Below are positions 1 through 8,143 of a stretch of 50,866 bases of DNA, piece after piece (the first letter of the stretch is position 1; every line of letters begins with the position of its first letter). The translations under genes were made by a program, and so were the position numbers. Source of the DNA: Brevibacillus reuszeri. Its GTDB lineage: Bacteria > Bacillota > Bacilli > Brevibacillales > Brevibacillaceae. A model generated the notes under the pieces. The model saw only the letters and a program-made list of their open reading frames with translations, was not told the DNA's origin and did not search any database. The stretch is from NCBI RefSeq assembly GCF_001187725.1, contig NZ_LGIQ01000016.1:1-50866 (forward strand), in the 5' to 3' direction.

Positions 1-60
1 GGCAAATCATTTAATGATAGACTCATTAACGCTTTCGCTGTTCAGTTTTCAAAGAGCATT
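1..60 (-). ncRNA. 5' leader of an rRNA operon (partial)
   Basis: Read on the minus strand this stretch contains CTCTTTGAAAACTGAACA, the antiterminator-like leader sequence typically found just before 16S rRNA (and in the 16S-23S spacer) of Bacillales. An rRNA promoter lies just upstream at 95-123, so this is most likely the leader of an operon whose 16S gene begins beyond the left edge. No mature rRNA sequence is inside the window. Confidence 0.7.
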
Positions 61-94
61 TTCTTCGTTGGCGCTCGTGGCGCCGACCTTTTAA

Positions 95-123
95 ACTATA
101 TCAGGTCTTTCTCGCAAAATCAA
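95..123 (-). promoter_or_regulatory. Probable rRNA operon promoter
   Basis: On the minus strand TTGATT (118-123) and TATAGT (95-100) are separated by 17 bases, a good sigma-A promoter. It points leftward into the rRNA leader. A GC-rich inverted repeat (GGCGC / GCGCC, about 70-84) lies in the early transcribed region. The upstream region (124-200) is A/T-rich, as UP elements of rRNA promoters are. Confidence 0.6.
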
Positions 124-240
124 GGGTTATTTTTTAGAAGTTCAAGTTTTTTTCATTCTCTTTAAAAATTCCCTTCAAAAGCGACAAGGTCTATCTTAAC
201 AACTTGCAAACAAAAATGCAAGAAGAAAAACAAATAAATC

Positions 241-1023
241 TTATCCCCCCTTTTCCTCGTTTAAAATCAGCATTAACTCATCCATAGAATAGATCACCAC
301 AGTGGGTAAAAATTCGCTCGGAAGCGTGCTTGCAGCAGAATTCCTACTCTCTTTCTTCCACTTCTCCAAGCATCGGGCGATCATTCTCTGATCACCCGAG
401 CGAAGCTGAGCTTCAAGAGCTCTTAATTCATCCGGTAGTTTTCTATCAATAAATACAGAAGTAACATTTCGAAGATTAGCCATTCGTACATCATGATCCA
501 GTCTATCCCCAACATGCGCGACTACATCTCCTGGGAGCATATCCAGTATCTTCGGATCAGGTTTTCCCGTTCCAGCTCTTTCGGGCGTCAATACTTCATC
601 GAAGAAATCGAGCAATCCCAGCGCTTCCATGACAGGCGCCTGGAACTTGTAAAATCCATTAGTTACAACTGCCAGCGCAAAACCGCTGTCCTTTATCGCG
701 CGCAGCACCTTCAAAATCCCGGGCTCAAGCAAATGAATCTTGGGGGAAACCGCATGCTTGCGTAGTAGCGGCTCAATCTCAAACGACTCCGTCACTCCCA
801 GCTGCTTGCACTGCATGCCCAAAATATCGTCCCAATCATACGCTTCTACGTACCTTCCTTGCTCCATGCGACGCTCGTGCTCAGCGACCATCTCGGCAAT
901 TACATCACAGGTCCATCCCAGCTTCCCGGAGACCACAGCTGCGATCTCCGGAAATACCCAGACTCCAAACGGATTTTGCATGAGCGTGCCATCCAAATCA
1001 AAAGTTACCCAACGCTTGCTCAT
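241..1023 (-). CDS. HAD-superfamily hydrolase (phosphatase)
   Basis: A 260-residue cytoplasmic HAD (subfamily IA) enzyme. Motif I DLDGT lies near residues 9-13 with both aspartates. Motif II is the Thr of VVTNG, motif III the Lys of GKPDPK, and motif IV VGDRLDHD near residue 170. These residues support a Mg-dependent phosphatase acting through an aspartyl-phosphate. The ATG overlaps the TGA of the upstream permease gene (ATGA), so it is the last gene of the sugar ABC operon and is translationally coupled. That context suggests a sugar phosphate or related metabolite as substrate, but the sequence does not identify it. No clear terminator is visible before the rRNA promoter. Confidence 0.85.
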   Translation of the reverse strand: MSKRWVTFDLDGTLMQNPFGVWVFPEIAAVVSGKLGWTCDVIAEMVAEHERRMEQGRYVEAYDWDDILGMQCKQLGVTESFEIEPLLRKHAVSPKIHLLEPGILKVLRAIKDSGFALAVVTNGFYKFQAPVMEALGLLDFFDEVLTPERAGTGKPDPKILDMLPGDVVAHVGDRLDHDVRMANLRNVTSVFIDRKLPDELRALEAQLRSGDQRMIARCLEKWKKESRNSAASTLPSEFLPTVVIYSMDELMLILNEEKGG

Positions 1024-1841
1024 TTAATCGCCCCCGACGTCAGTCCTTCAATAAACTGTTTCGATGCAAACAAAAAAGCAATGATCATCGGCAAAGATGA
1101 GATGGTTAAGCTAGCAAACAACATATTCCACTCTGTATCGTATTCACCAAACAGAGTAAGCACCCCTAAAGGAATTGTACTCAGCTCCTCGCTTTTTAAA
1201 AAAATCAGTGGGTAAAAGAAATCGTTCCATACTCCAATCAGATGAACAATCCCCACAGTTGCAAGGGCGGGCTTCATGAGAGGCAGGATGATTTTGTAAT
1301 ACACTTGAAATCCGTTGCAGCCATCTAGCCTCGCCGATTGATCAAGCTCCGTCGGCAACGTTCGAAAAAATCCGTAAAACACAAATACAGCAAAAGGAAT
1401 ACCACCAGCCACATACAAAATCACGAGCGACGTGAGTGTATCTAAAAGCTGAAGATTCAACATCATCATATACAGCGGCAAAATAGCGAGCTTCATCGGC
1501 AGCATCAGACCAACCATAAAAAAGAACAAAACGTACGAATTCCATCGAAACTTATAGCGAGAGAGATAGAAGGCAGCGAGCGATGAAATAAACAGGATGA
1601 AAAAGACAGAGAGTCCGCTCACATAGATACTATTCCATATATAAGCGCCAAAGTTGACCTTCTCCCATACGGACACGTAATTTTCGATCGAAAAAGTATG
1701 CGGCAATCCTAGCGGTTCAGTGAGAATCTCCATATTGCTTTTAAAAGAAGAAGCGATCATCAGGAAAATTGGGTACAGGGCCAAAAAAGCAAAGAATGAC
1801 AGAAACAGGTACTTTGCATACTGTCCGAGACGTACCGTCAT
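1020..1841 (-). CDS. Carbohydrate ABC transporter permease, MalG type
   Basis: Inner-membrane permease of a CUT1-type sugar importer, 273 residues with about six membrane segments. The EAA-like coupling loop reads roughly ELDQSARLDGCNGFQVYYKI, followed by LPLMKPAL. The start is set at the ATG at 1841, preceded by a strong AGGAGGG six bases upstream. A longer reading to 1904 would overlap the upstream gene and has no better site. It begins 10 bases after the stop of the MalF-type permease and ends in an ATGA overlap with the HAD gene. The partner permease and binding protein are upstream. No ATPase gene is in the operon, so a shared MsmX-like ATPase encoded elsewhere is likely. Confidence 0.9.
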   Translation of the reverse strand: MTVRLGQYAKYLFLSFFAFLALYPIFLMIASSFKSNMEILTEPLGLPHTFSIENYVSVWEKVNFGAYIWNSIYVSGLSVFFILFISSLAAFYLSRYKFRWNSYVLFFFMVGLMLPMKLAILPLYMMMLNLQLLDTLTSLVILYVAGGIPFAVFVFYGFFRTLPTELDQSARLDGCNGFQVYYKIILPLMKPALATVGIVHLIGVWNDFFYPLIFLKSEELSTIPLGVLTLFGEYDTEWNMLFASLTISSLPMIIAFLFASKQFIEGLTSGAIK

Positions 1842-1851
1842 GTTCTCCCTC

Positions 1852-2811
1852 CTACTGTTCATATTCTTTTCTTTTAAAGAAAAAGAGCAGGACGGCTGTT
1901 GCACTCGAAATCATTAGGAAAAGCACTACCGCCAGTGCCGATCCAAGTCCTATCGATTCGCCACCCGCTACAGAGCCAAATGCCAGCCTGTAAAAATAGG
2001 TAGCCAACACATCCGTTGAAAAGTAAGGTCCTGCCTGTGAGCCCTGCATCGCAAAAATGAGCTCAAACGTCTCAAACGCGCCAATAAAGCTAAGAATCGT
2101 CATTACCATAATCGAAGGCATAGCGAGTGGAACGGTTATCTTCCAAAGCATAGTAAAGCCAGAGGCTCCATCAATTTTGGCGGCATCGTATATTTCCGTC
2201 GGGATTGCCTGCAAGCCTGCAAGGAAAATAAGCACAGCAAACCCCAAGCCATACCAGCTATTGACCAAAATGATTGTGTACAAGGCCGTATCCGGGCTCC
2301 CAAGCCATGGTCTAGCCCATTCCTCCAATCCAATAAAAGTAAGAAACGTATTCAAGGCACCATAAGTAGGATTCAGAATCAAACTAAACAAGAAACCAAC
2401 CACAATCACCGACAGCAGCTTCGGCAGAAAAATCACCATCTTGAAAAACTCTTTGCCACGGATTTTGCTGTTAATAACGAGCGCAATCAGAAAGGCCACA
2501 ATCAGCTTGCTAACCACAATTCCGATAAAAAAGATAACGTTATGGCCGAGTCCACGGAAAAACGTCTCCTTGAAAGGGGACTCTGTAAACAGCCTCACGA
2601 AGTTTTCTAAACCGATAAATGCACCGCGCTTCAGACCATCCCAGGCAAAGAAGCTGTTTAGAAATGCTGAAAAGATCGGAAATACCTGAAACCAAATGTA
2701 GAAAAGCAGAGCAGGTAACAAAAACAAATGGACCATGTGCTTTTTCCAATTTACGCTCCGCGCGCTAGCCGTCTTTGTTTTGATCGCAGTCTTTTTTTCC
2801 AGTACAGGCAT
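1852..2811 (-). CDS. Carbohydrate ABC transporter permease, MalF/UgpA type
   Basis: Inner-membrane permease of 319 residues, partner of the downstream MalG-type protein. A cytoplasmic, basic N-terminus is followed by about six membrane segments. The EAA loop appears near IPTEIYDAAKIDGASG with LPLAMPS-like context (TVPLAMPSIM). The ATG at 2811 is chosen because GAGAGGAG lies about ten bases upstream; the possible upstream start at 2847 has no ribosome binding site and would lie in a terminator-like hairpin. It lies downstream of the binding-protein gene across that hairpin (2831-2870), which probably lowers permease expression relative to the binding protein. Confidence 0.9.
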   Translation of the reverse strand: MPVLEKKTAIKTKTASARSVNWKKHMVHLFLLPALLFYIWFQVFPIFSAFLNSFFAWDGLKRGAFIGLENFVRLFTESPFKETFFRGLGHNVIFFIGIVVSKLIVAFLIALVINSKIRGKEFFKMVIFLPKLLSVIVVGFLFSLILNPTYGALNTFLTFIGLEEWARPWLGSPDTALYTIILVNSWYGLGFAVLIFLAGLQAIPTEIYDAAKIDGASGFTMLWKITVPLAMPSIMVMTILSFIGAFETFELIFAMQGSQAGPYFSTDVLATYFYRLAFGSVAGGESIGLGSALAVVLFLMISSATAVLLFFFKRKEYEQ

Positions 2812-2830
2812 GGTAGTGAAGCTCCTCTCT

Positions 2831-2870
2831 AAAAAAGGTACAGCCAAGCAGCCAGCTCTGACTGTACCTT
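2831..2870 (-). terminator. Attenuating hairpin between binding-protein and permease genes
   Basis: On the minus strand AAGGTACAG (2862-2870) pairs perfectly with CTGTACCTT (2835-2843) around an 18-base loop and is followed by a T run. It has the form of an intrinsic terminator but sits inside the operon, directly before the MalF-type gene. Partial termination or protection of the upstream mRNA end would give more binding protein than permease. Confidence 0.65.
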
Positions 2871-2889
2871 CATTTTCCTCGTTCCGGCC

Positions 2890-4197
2890 TTACTTTTTCG
2901 GTTTGAACCATTTATCAGCAGAAGCTTGCGTATCGCCCGCTACCTTTTCAACATCGATCTGATTGATATACAGCCCTTGCAGGGAATCTTCAAACGTGGT
3001 CTTCGTTGTAGGCGTTCCTTCTCCAAAGTGAACGAGCATCAAAAAGGGCGCCATGCTCTTTTCGCTTAGCTGTGTCATTTTCTGCACCAGTGGATGCTTC
3101 GGAGTTACTCCAGAAATCGCGCTTAGTCGATTCAGATCATCACTAAACATTTGTCCAAATTCCTTAGACGCAATCCACTCGACAAAAATCTTGGACTCTT
3201 CCGGATGCTTAGTTGACTTGGCAATGCCATAAGAGCCATCCACCCAATTGATCATGGGAGTCTCTCCGCCCTTTTCCTTCGCTAAAGCCGGCAGAATATC
3301 GATAGGTAAGTCAGGGCTTTGCTTTTCAAACGTCTCCAGTCGATAGCTGCCGTTGATATACATGGCAGCCTTGCCCGTATAGAAAAGCGCTTGCGCATCT
3401 TTGTCATCAATTCCTATAAAGTCAGGTGGGAAAAAGGGAGCTAATTCCTGCATCCGCTTGATAGACTCTGTAAAAGCCGGATCGGTAAATTTGGCTTGAC
3501 CGGACAAGAGCTGTTCCACGTACTCGTTTCCGCCATAGGAGCTTGTTCCAATCACGCTATGGGCGATAGACAGCAGATAGGATGCCTTGCCCGCTTGTGC
3601 GATTGGTATGATTCCTTTTTTCTGAAGCTCAGAGGATACCTGTAACAGCTCGTCCCATGTTTGCGGTGGTACTAGACCATTCTCCTCAAATAGCTTTTTG
3701 TTATAAAAAATGACTGCGGAGTTGATCGAGAGTGGTATTCCGTACACCTTTTGATCGCTGCCGCGTGCTGCATCCAAGTACGATTGCTCTATTTCTGCGA
3801 CTCCCTTCACATCATCGAGCGGAAGCAAATAACCTGCGTCTGCAATCGAGGTCGCACCTGAGTACGGTCGGAGCTGCACAATATCTACACCCGTCCCTGA
3901 TGTGAGAGAATTACTTAGAATCGTGTTGTATTCCGTTGATTTAAACGATTTGAATTTCACCTTGATGTTGGTATGCTGCTTTTCAAACTCAGTAAGAAAC
4001 TTGGCGTAGGCATCCTTATCCTCTGTGCGCCAGCTGTACATGACAAGCTCTACCGGCTCCCCTTTTGCCGGTTCTGCGGCTGGTGCGGACGTTCCCTCGG
4101 TTTGTCCCCCTGACACTGGCGCCGATGTCCCACCATTACACGCAGCCAAGACTAACATTAGCACTACACAAAACAACCAAACCCCTACACGTCTCAT
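2890..4197 (-). CDS. Sugar ABC transporter substrate-binding lipoprotein
   Basis: Extracellular solute-binding protein (family 1, MalE/UgpB-like), 435 residues. A signal peptide ends in the lipobox LAAC, so it is tethered to the outer face of the membrane by a lipidated Cys. A low-complexity linker (Gly/Ser/Thr/Pro) follows, then the binding-protein fold starting near VELVMYSWR. The start at 4197 has GGAGGAG 8-10 bases upstream; the longer frame to 4218 includes that site. It is the first gene of the operon, behind a sigma-A promoter at 4276-4303. The exact sugar cannot be told from sequence. Confidence 0.9.
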   Translation of the reverse strand: MRRVGVWLFCVVLMLVLAACNGGTSAPVSGGQTEGTSAPAAEPAKGEPVELVMYSWRTEDKDAYAKFLTEFEKQHTNIKVKFKSFKSTEYNTILSNSLTSGTGVDIVQLRPYSGATSIADAGYLLPLDDVKGVAEIEQSYLDAARGSDQKVYGIPLSINSAVIFYNKKLFEENGLVPPQTWDELLQVSSELQKKGIIPIAQAGKASYLLSIAHSVIGTSSYGGNEYVEQLLSGQAKFTDPAFTESIKRMQELAPFFPPDFIGIDDKDAQALFYTGKAAMYINGSYRLETFEKQSPDLPIDILPALAKEKGGETPMINWVDGSYGIAKSTKHPEESKIFVEWIASKEFGQMFSDDLNRLSAISGVTPKHPLVQKMTQLSEKSMAPFLMLVHFGEGTPTTKTTFEDSLQGLYINQIDVEKVAGDTQASADKWFKPKK

Positions 4198-4275
4198 TAA
4201 AAAATCTCCTCCATGCAAGATTTATGGTGCTTGTCTTCTGTGCAAAATTCTCTTTGTAGTAATATTTTACAATCT

Positions 4276-4303
4276 ATTATAAATTCAGGAAATATTTTTT
4301 CAA
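4276..4303 (-). promoter_or_regulatory. Sigma-A promoter of the sugar ABC operon
   Basis: Minus-strand TTGAAA (4298-4303) and TATAAT (4276-4281) with a 16-base spacer in an A/T-rich region, about 80 bases before the binding-protein start. No obvious LacI-type palindrome was recognised next to it. Confidence 0.6.
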
Positions 4304-4355
4304 CAAAATATTCGTATTTTTCAGATAATAGTTCAAAAGAATTACGCCCTTGTCA

Positions 4356-4446
4356 TTAAGAAAACCTCTATCGAGACCTCAAGGAGCGATCGCGTTTAGT
4401 GGAAAGTTATCATGCGCTAGCCTTATGCTTATAAATTCTTATACGT
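4356..4446 (+). repeat. Dispersed structured repeat, copy 1
   Basis: About 91 bp sharing long blocks with 27993-28101: AAAACCTCTATCGA, CCTCAAG, GGAGCGA, GGAA-GTTATCATGCGCT and TATAAATTCTTATACGT. Inside are small hairpins, for example TCGC/GTGG (where copy 2 has CCGC/GCGG) and AGCG/CGCT. It fills most of the 4198-4502 gap between the sugar operon and the groEL terminator; the rest of that gap is the sugar operon promoter and its leader. It may be a non-autonomous mobile element or an RNA gene. Confidence 0.7.
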
Positions 4447-4449
4447 ACA

Positions 4450-4483
4450 AAAAAAAGAGAGGCAGACGTTTGTCTGCCTCTCT
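4450..4483 (-). terminator. Rho-independent terminator of groES-groEL
   Basis: A 12-bp perfect stem AGAGAGGCAGAC / GTCTGCCTCTCT with a 4-base loop, followed on the minus strand by a run of T (plus-strand A run from about 4449). It starts about 20 bases after the groEL stop. Confidence 0.92.
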
Positions 4484-4502
4484 CGAAACGGTAGTCCGTT
4501 TC

Positions 4503-6134
4503 TTACATCATGCCCATACCGCCCATGCCACCCATATCTGGCATGCCCATAGGAGCTTTGTTTTCTTCTGGTTTGTCAGCAATTACTGCTTCTGTAGTCA
4601 GGAACATAGCTGCTACAGATGCTGCATTGGACAGTGCGGAACGAGTAACTTTCGCCGCGTCTACGATACCAGCTTCGAGCATGTTCACATACTCTTCGGT
4701 AGCAGCGTTGAAGCCGATACCTACAGCTTCTTTTTTCAGACGCTCTACGATTACAGATCCTTCCAGACCTGCGTTCGCTGCGATTTGACGAACTGGCTCT
4801 TCCAGGGAGCGGAGTACGATTTGTACACCAACAGCCTCTTCGCCGTCTACTTTGATTGCTTCAACTGCTTTAATTGCATTGATCAGAGCAGTACCACCAC
4901 CAGGTACGATACCCTCTTCTACTGCAGCACGAGTAGAGTTGAGAGCGTCCTCGATGCGGAGTTTCTTCTCTTTCAATTCGGTTTCAGTAGCTGCGCCAAC
5001 TTTAACTACTGCTACGCCACCAGCCAGTTTAGCCAGACGCTCTTGCAGTTTTTCACGATCGAAATCGGAAGTCGTATCTTCGATTTGTTGACGGATTTGA
5101 GCTACGCGGCCTTCGATTGCAGCTTTGTCGCCAGCACCTTCAACAACAGTTGTGTTTTCTTTGGTAACCACGATTTTGCCAGCGCGGCCCAATTGGTCCA
5201 GCTTGGTGGATTTCAGATCCAGACCCAGCTCCTCTGTGATCACTTCGCCACCAGTCAGAGCAGCGATGTCTTGCAGCATAGCTTTGCGGCGATCGCCGAA
5301 GCCAGGTGCTTTAACCGCTACAGCTGTGAAGGTACCACGCAGTTTGTTTACTACGAGAGTAGCCAAAGCTTCGCCTTCTACATCTTCAGCGATGATCAAG
5401 AGAGGTTTGCCGCTTTGTACTACTTGCTCCAGTACAGGCAGAACTTCTTGGATGTTGGAGATTTTTTTGTCAGTGATCAAGATGTAAGGGTTGGAGAGAA
5501 CTGCTTCCATCTTGTCAGTGTCAGTGATCATGTAAGGGGAAGCGTAGCCGCGGTCAAATTGCATACCTTCTACTACTTCCAGCTCTGTTACGAATCCTTT
5601 GGATTCTTCAACAGTGATTACGCCATCTTTGCCCACTTTTTCCATAGCTTCAGCGATCAGGTTTCCTACTTCAGGATCGTCAGCGGAAATAGCAGCTACT
5701 TGCGCGATAGAAGATTTGTTCTCAACCGGCTTCGCGATGGATTTGATTTCTTCAACAGCAGCGCGAACTGCTTTTTCCATACCGCGACGGATAACCATTG
5801 GGTTAGCGCCAGCAGTTACGTTTTTCAGACCTTCACGGATCATAGCTGCAGCCAGAACAGTTGCAGTAGTAGTACCGTCACCCGCGATGTCGTTCGTTTT
5901 GGTAGCAACTTCTTTAACCAGTTGCGCACCCATGTTTTCGTAAGCATCTTCCAGCTCGATTTCTTTCGCGATGGTTACACCGTCGTTTGTGATCAATGGG
6001 GAGCCGAATTTTTTCTCCAGTACCACGTTACGGCCTTTTGGACCGAGTGTAACTTTTACTGCGTTTGCCAGTGTTTCAACACCGCGGAGCATCGAGCGGC
6101 GAGCGTCTTCAGAGAATTTCACTTGTTTTGCCAT
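4503..6134 (-). CDS. groL: Chaperonin GroEL (60 kDa)
   Basis: Cytosolic ATP-dependent folding chamber subunit, 543 residues, the usual length. The start MAKQVKFSEDARR, the ATP-site motif GDGTTTATVL near residue 86, and the C-terminal Gly-Met-rich tail (MGGMGGMGMM) are all diagnostic. A ribosome binding site (GGAGG) lies just upstream. It is the second gene of the groES-groEL operon, 54 bases after groES. Control is by the CIRCE operator at 6520-6546. A long open frame on the opposite strand is only a codon-bias shadow. Confidence 0.99.
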   Translation of the reverse strand: MAKQVKFSEDARRSMLRGVETLANAVKVTLGPKGRNVVLEKKFGSPLITNDGVTIAKEIELEDAYENMGAQLVKEVATKTNDIAGDGTTTATVLAAAMIREGLKNVTAGANPMVIRRGMEKAVRAAVEEIKSIAKPVENKSSIAQVAAISADDPEVGNLIAEAMEKVGKDGVITVEESKGFVTELEVVEGMQFDRGYASPYMITDTDKMEAVLSNPYILITDKKISNIQEVLPVLEQVVQSGKPLLIIAEDVEGEALATLVVNKLRGTFTAVAVKAPGFGDRRKAMLQDIAALTGGEVITEELGLDLKSTKLDQLGRAGKIVVTKENTTVVEGAGDKAAIEGRVAQIRQQIEDTTSDFDREKLQERLAKLAGGVAVVKVGAATETELKEKKLRIEDALNSTRAAVEEGIVPGGGTALINAIKAVEAIKVDGEEAVGVQIVLRSLEEPVRQIAANAGLEGSVIVERLKKEAVGIGFNAATEEYVNMLEAGIVDAAKVTRSALSNAASVAAMFLTTEAVIADKPEENKAPMGMPDMGGMGGMGMM

Positions 6135-6188
6135 CTTATCTCTACCTCCTGTTATGTGTTTTTCGTTCGACTTCCTATGTCAAGAGCC

Positions 6189-6473
6189 TTAACCGATGAT
6201 CGCGAGGATATCGGATTCGCGCAGCACGAGGTATTCTTTATTGTCTACCTTTACTTCAGTACCAGCGTATTTGGAGAAGATTACTTTATCGCCGTCTTTT
6301 ACTTCCAACGCGATGCGCTCGCCGTTGTCAGCAACACGACCAGAACCTACTGCGATTACGCGGCCTTCTTGCGGTTTTTCCTTTGCAGAATCAGGCAAAA
6401 CGATACCGCTTGCAGTCGTTTCGTCTTTGGAGATAGCTTCGATTACCACACGGTCACCCAATGGCTTAAGCAC
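6189..6473 (-). CDS. groS: Co-chaperonin GroES (10 kDa)
   Basis: A 94-residue heptameric lid of GroEL. It begins with LKPLGDRVVIE and carries the mobile-loop region near residues 17-32 (KDETTASGIVLPDSAKEKP) and the KYAGTEVK segment. The start is a GTG at 6473 preceded by GAGGAGGGTG about 7 bases upstream. A longer reading from a TTG at 6491 would put the ribosome binding site inside the coding region and is rejected. First gene of the heat-shock operon, behind CIRCE and a sigma-A promoter. Confidence 0.98.
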   Translation of the reverse strand: MLKPLGDRVVIEAISKDETTASGIVLPDSAKEKPQEGRVIAVGSGRVADNGERIALEVKDGDKVIFSKYAGTEVKVDNKEYLVLRESDILAIIG

Positions 6474-6519
6474 TAAAAACACCCTCCTCAAAAAATGTAG
6501 GTAAACAAATTTACTGTTG

Positions 6520-6546
6520 TTAGCACTCGACTTGTATGAGTGCTAA
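6520..6546 (-). promoter_or_regulatory. CIRCE operator (HrcA binding site)
   Basis: Perfect match to the CIRCE inverted repeat: TTAGCACTC, nine bases, GAGTGCTAA. It lies between the groES promoter and its ribosome binding site. HrcA bound here represses class I heat-shock genes; this follows from known biology of the element. Confidence 0.98.
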
Positions 6547-6558
6547 CACCCAATTCCT

Positions 6559-6588
6559 ATAATAATTGAATCACTATGTACTTTGCAA
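6559..6588 (-). promoter_or_regulatory. Sigma-A promoter of groES-groEL
   Basis: Minus-strand TTGCAA (6583-6588) and TATTAT (6559-6564) with an 18-base spacer, positioned just before CIRCE so that the operator covers the transcription start. Confidence 0.65.
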
Positions 6589-6735
6589 GTAGTTTCCCTC
6601 ACTTTTTTCCATTTGAAATCTCTGAATCCACTTTTTCTAGCAGAGCGCCCTAGTAAAGAGTTCTAGTAATCAGACTCGCTCATATAAATCAATCATAGAA
6701 TCAGATTAGAGCTACCTCAAGGAGGGAACCCTCAC

Positions 6736-8073
6736 ATGCACAAATGGCTTTGGATCGGAATCATCGTGCTCTGTGTCCTGGTGATTGGTCGCTTCTTCTC
6801 ATCCGATAACACTTCCTTTATCCGTGTCAGCATTTACCCTGCCTCGATTTACTGGGACGGGAGGGAAATCATCACGGGGGACAAGCCCGGCTTTTATAAA
6901 GAAGGAAGCTCAGAGCTGCCCGCAACCATTGAATATCGCGGTACTGTCTACGTTCCATTGTCCATCGTAGGCCGTCATCTGAACAAACCAGTAGGCTGGG
7001 ATCATACGACTCATTTTGCCTGGGTAGGTCAGCCTCCCGCTTTGGGTGAGTCTGCCGCTAGTGCAAGCTCCCCTACAGAAGCTGTGCCAGCTGATCTGCC
7101 ACCAGCCGTACCCGCAAGTGCAGCTGTTCAGCCCACTGGCGACAACACCCCCCCCGCAGCCTCGGAAAAAAAGCAGCCGAACACCCTTTTCGGCGTGACT
7201 CTTGGCATGTCCGCACAGGAAGTAACAAAGCAGCTCGGTGAACCAGCCCGAAAAGAGCCGAGCAGCCTGGGCTATCAATGGTGGATTTATAACAGCGATC
7301 CGTCCCGGTACGTGCAAATAGGGATAGCTGACGACAAGGTTGTGGATGTATACTCCCTCGCCCCACAAGCCACTCTCGGCAATGTCGGGGTTGGAACGAA
7401 CCAGCAGTCGCTTGAACGTCAATACGATCTGCAAAGCATCGTCTCCTTTTCCTATATGGGCGCCCAAATCCAAATGACAAACCAGAAGCAGCAGCGCCCT
7501 CTCGTCATGTCTAATGGCACACCCTATATCTATTATTTGGATAAGGAAAACGGCAATAAAGTGACTGCCGTGCGCATGATCGACACTCTGATGCTGCTGC
7601 GCGGCGGTTTTTACGAAACCAAATGGACGTATCGAGGAAAGTCCCCTGATTTCAATCCCCCAGCACTCAGTGTTGGCGAGCGTGAATTAGTCAACGCGGC
7701 CTATGAGCGTCAGATTCTGGATCTCGTCAACGTGTCACGCTATCGCTACAAGCTGCCTGCGCTTCAGTGGAATGAAAAGGCGGCACAAGTAGCACGAACC
7801 CATAGCCATGACATGGAGGCAAATAATTTCTTCGATCATATCTCCGCAACGACAGGGGCCAGTCCTTTTGATCGTTTAAAGCAAGCCTCCATCTCTTACA
7901 GCATGGCAGGCGAAAATATCGCAGCAGGTTACCCCGATGCGATTGAAGCCCATGAAAGCTGGATGAACAGCCCAGGTCACCGCAAAAACGTTTTGGAAAA
8001 GGACTTTACTCAGTTGGGAGTAGGTGTAATCGCTGACTACTACACACAAGCCTTTCTGACACCAAGCAATTAA
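6736..8073 (+). CDS. Secreted CAP/SCP-domain protein with copper-amine-oxidase-like stalk
   Basis: A 445-residue exported protein. An N-terminal hydrophobic anchor (WLWIGIIVLCVLVIGRFF) is followed by a copper-amine-oxidase N-like stalk (about residues 30-95), a Pro/Ala-rich linker, a CAP-associated domain (about 150-290, starting near LFGVTLGMSAQEV) and a CAP/YkwD-like domain (about 325-445) with the hallmark HSHDMEANNFFDH, GENIAAGY and SPGHRKNVL motifs. Role: probably cell envelope or spore related, as for YkwD relatives; no catalytic assignment is possible. AAGGAGGG precedes the ATG. It is a single gene, divergent from groES, with a shared bidirectional terminator at 8094-8135. Confidence 0.88.
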   Translation: MHKWLWIGIIVLCVLVIGRFFSSDNTSFIRVSIYPASIYWDGREIITGDKPGFYKEGSSELPATIEYRGTVYVPLSIVGRHLNKPVGWDHTTHFAWVGQPPALGESAASASSPTEAVPADLPPAVPASAAVQPTGDNTPPAASEKKQPNTLFGVTLGMSAQEVTKQLGEPARKEPSSLGYQWWIYNSDPSRYVQIGIADDKVVDVYSLAPQATLGNVGVGTNQQSLERQYDLQSIVSFSYMGAQIQMTNQKQQRPLVMSNGTPYIYYLDKENGNKVTAVRMIDTLMLLRGGFYETKWTYRGKSPDFNPPALSVGERELVNAAYERQILDLVNVSRYRYKLPALQWNEKAAQVARTHSHDMEANNFFDHISATTGASPFDRLKQASISYSMAGENIAAGYPDAIEAHESWMNSPGHRKNVLEKDFTQLGVGVIADYYTQAFLTPSN

Positions 8074-8093
8074 AACTACTACATGAATCGGAT

Positions 8094-8135
8094 AAAACCG
8101 GCACGTCTTTTTATACAGACGACCGGTTTTTCCAT
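8094..8135. terminator. Bidirectional terminator
   Basis: AAAACCGG (8094-8101) pairs with CCGGTTTT (8123-8130), with an inner GTCT/AGAC stem. T runs on both strands suit both the CAP gene (+) and the small secreted protein gene (-). Confidence 0.85.
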
Positions 8136-8143
8136 GCTTGGAA

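Noticed and set aside
4350..6476. A 708-codon open frame on the plus strand opposite groES-groEL
   Set aside because: It is a mirror of groEL codon bias, has no ribosome binding site and an implausible composition rich in Phe, Tyr, Ser and Cys.
6473..6491. Longer groES reading from a TTG at 6491
   Set aside because: It would translate the ribosome binding site itself; the GTG at 6473 fits the family N-terminus.
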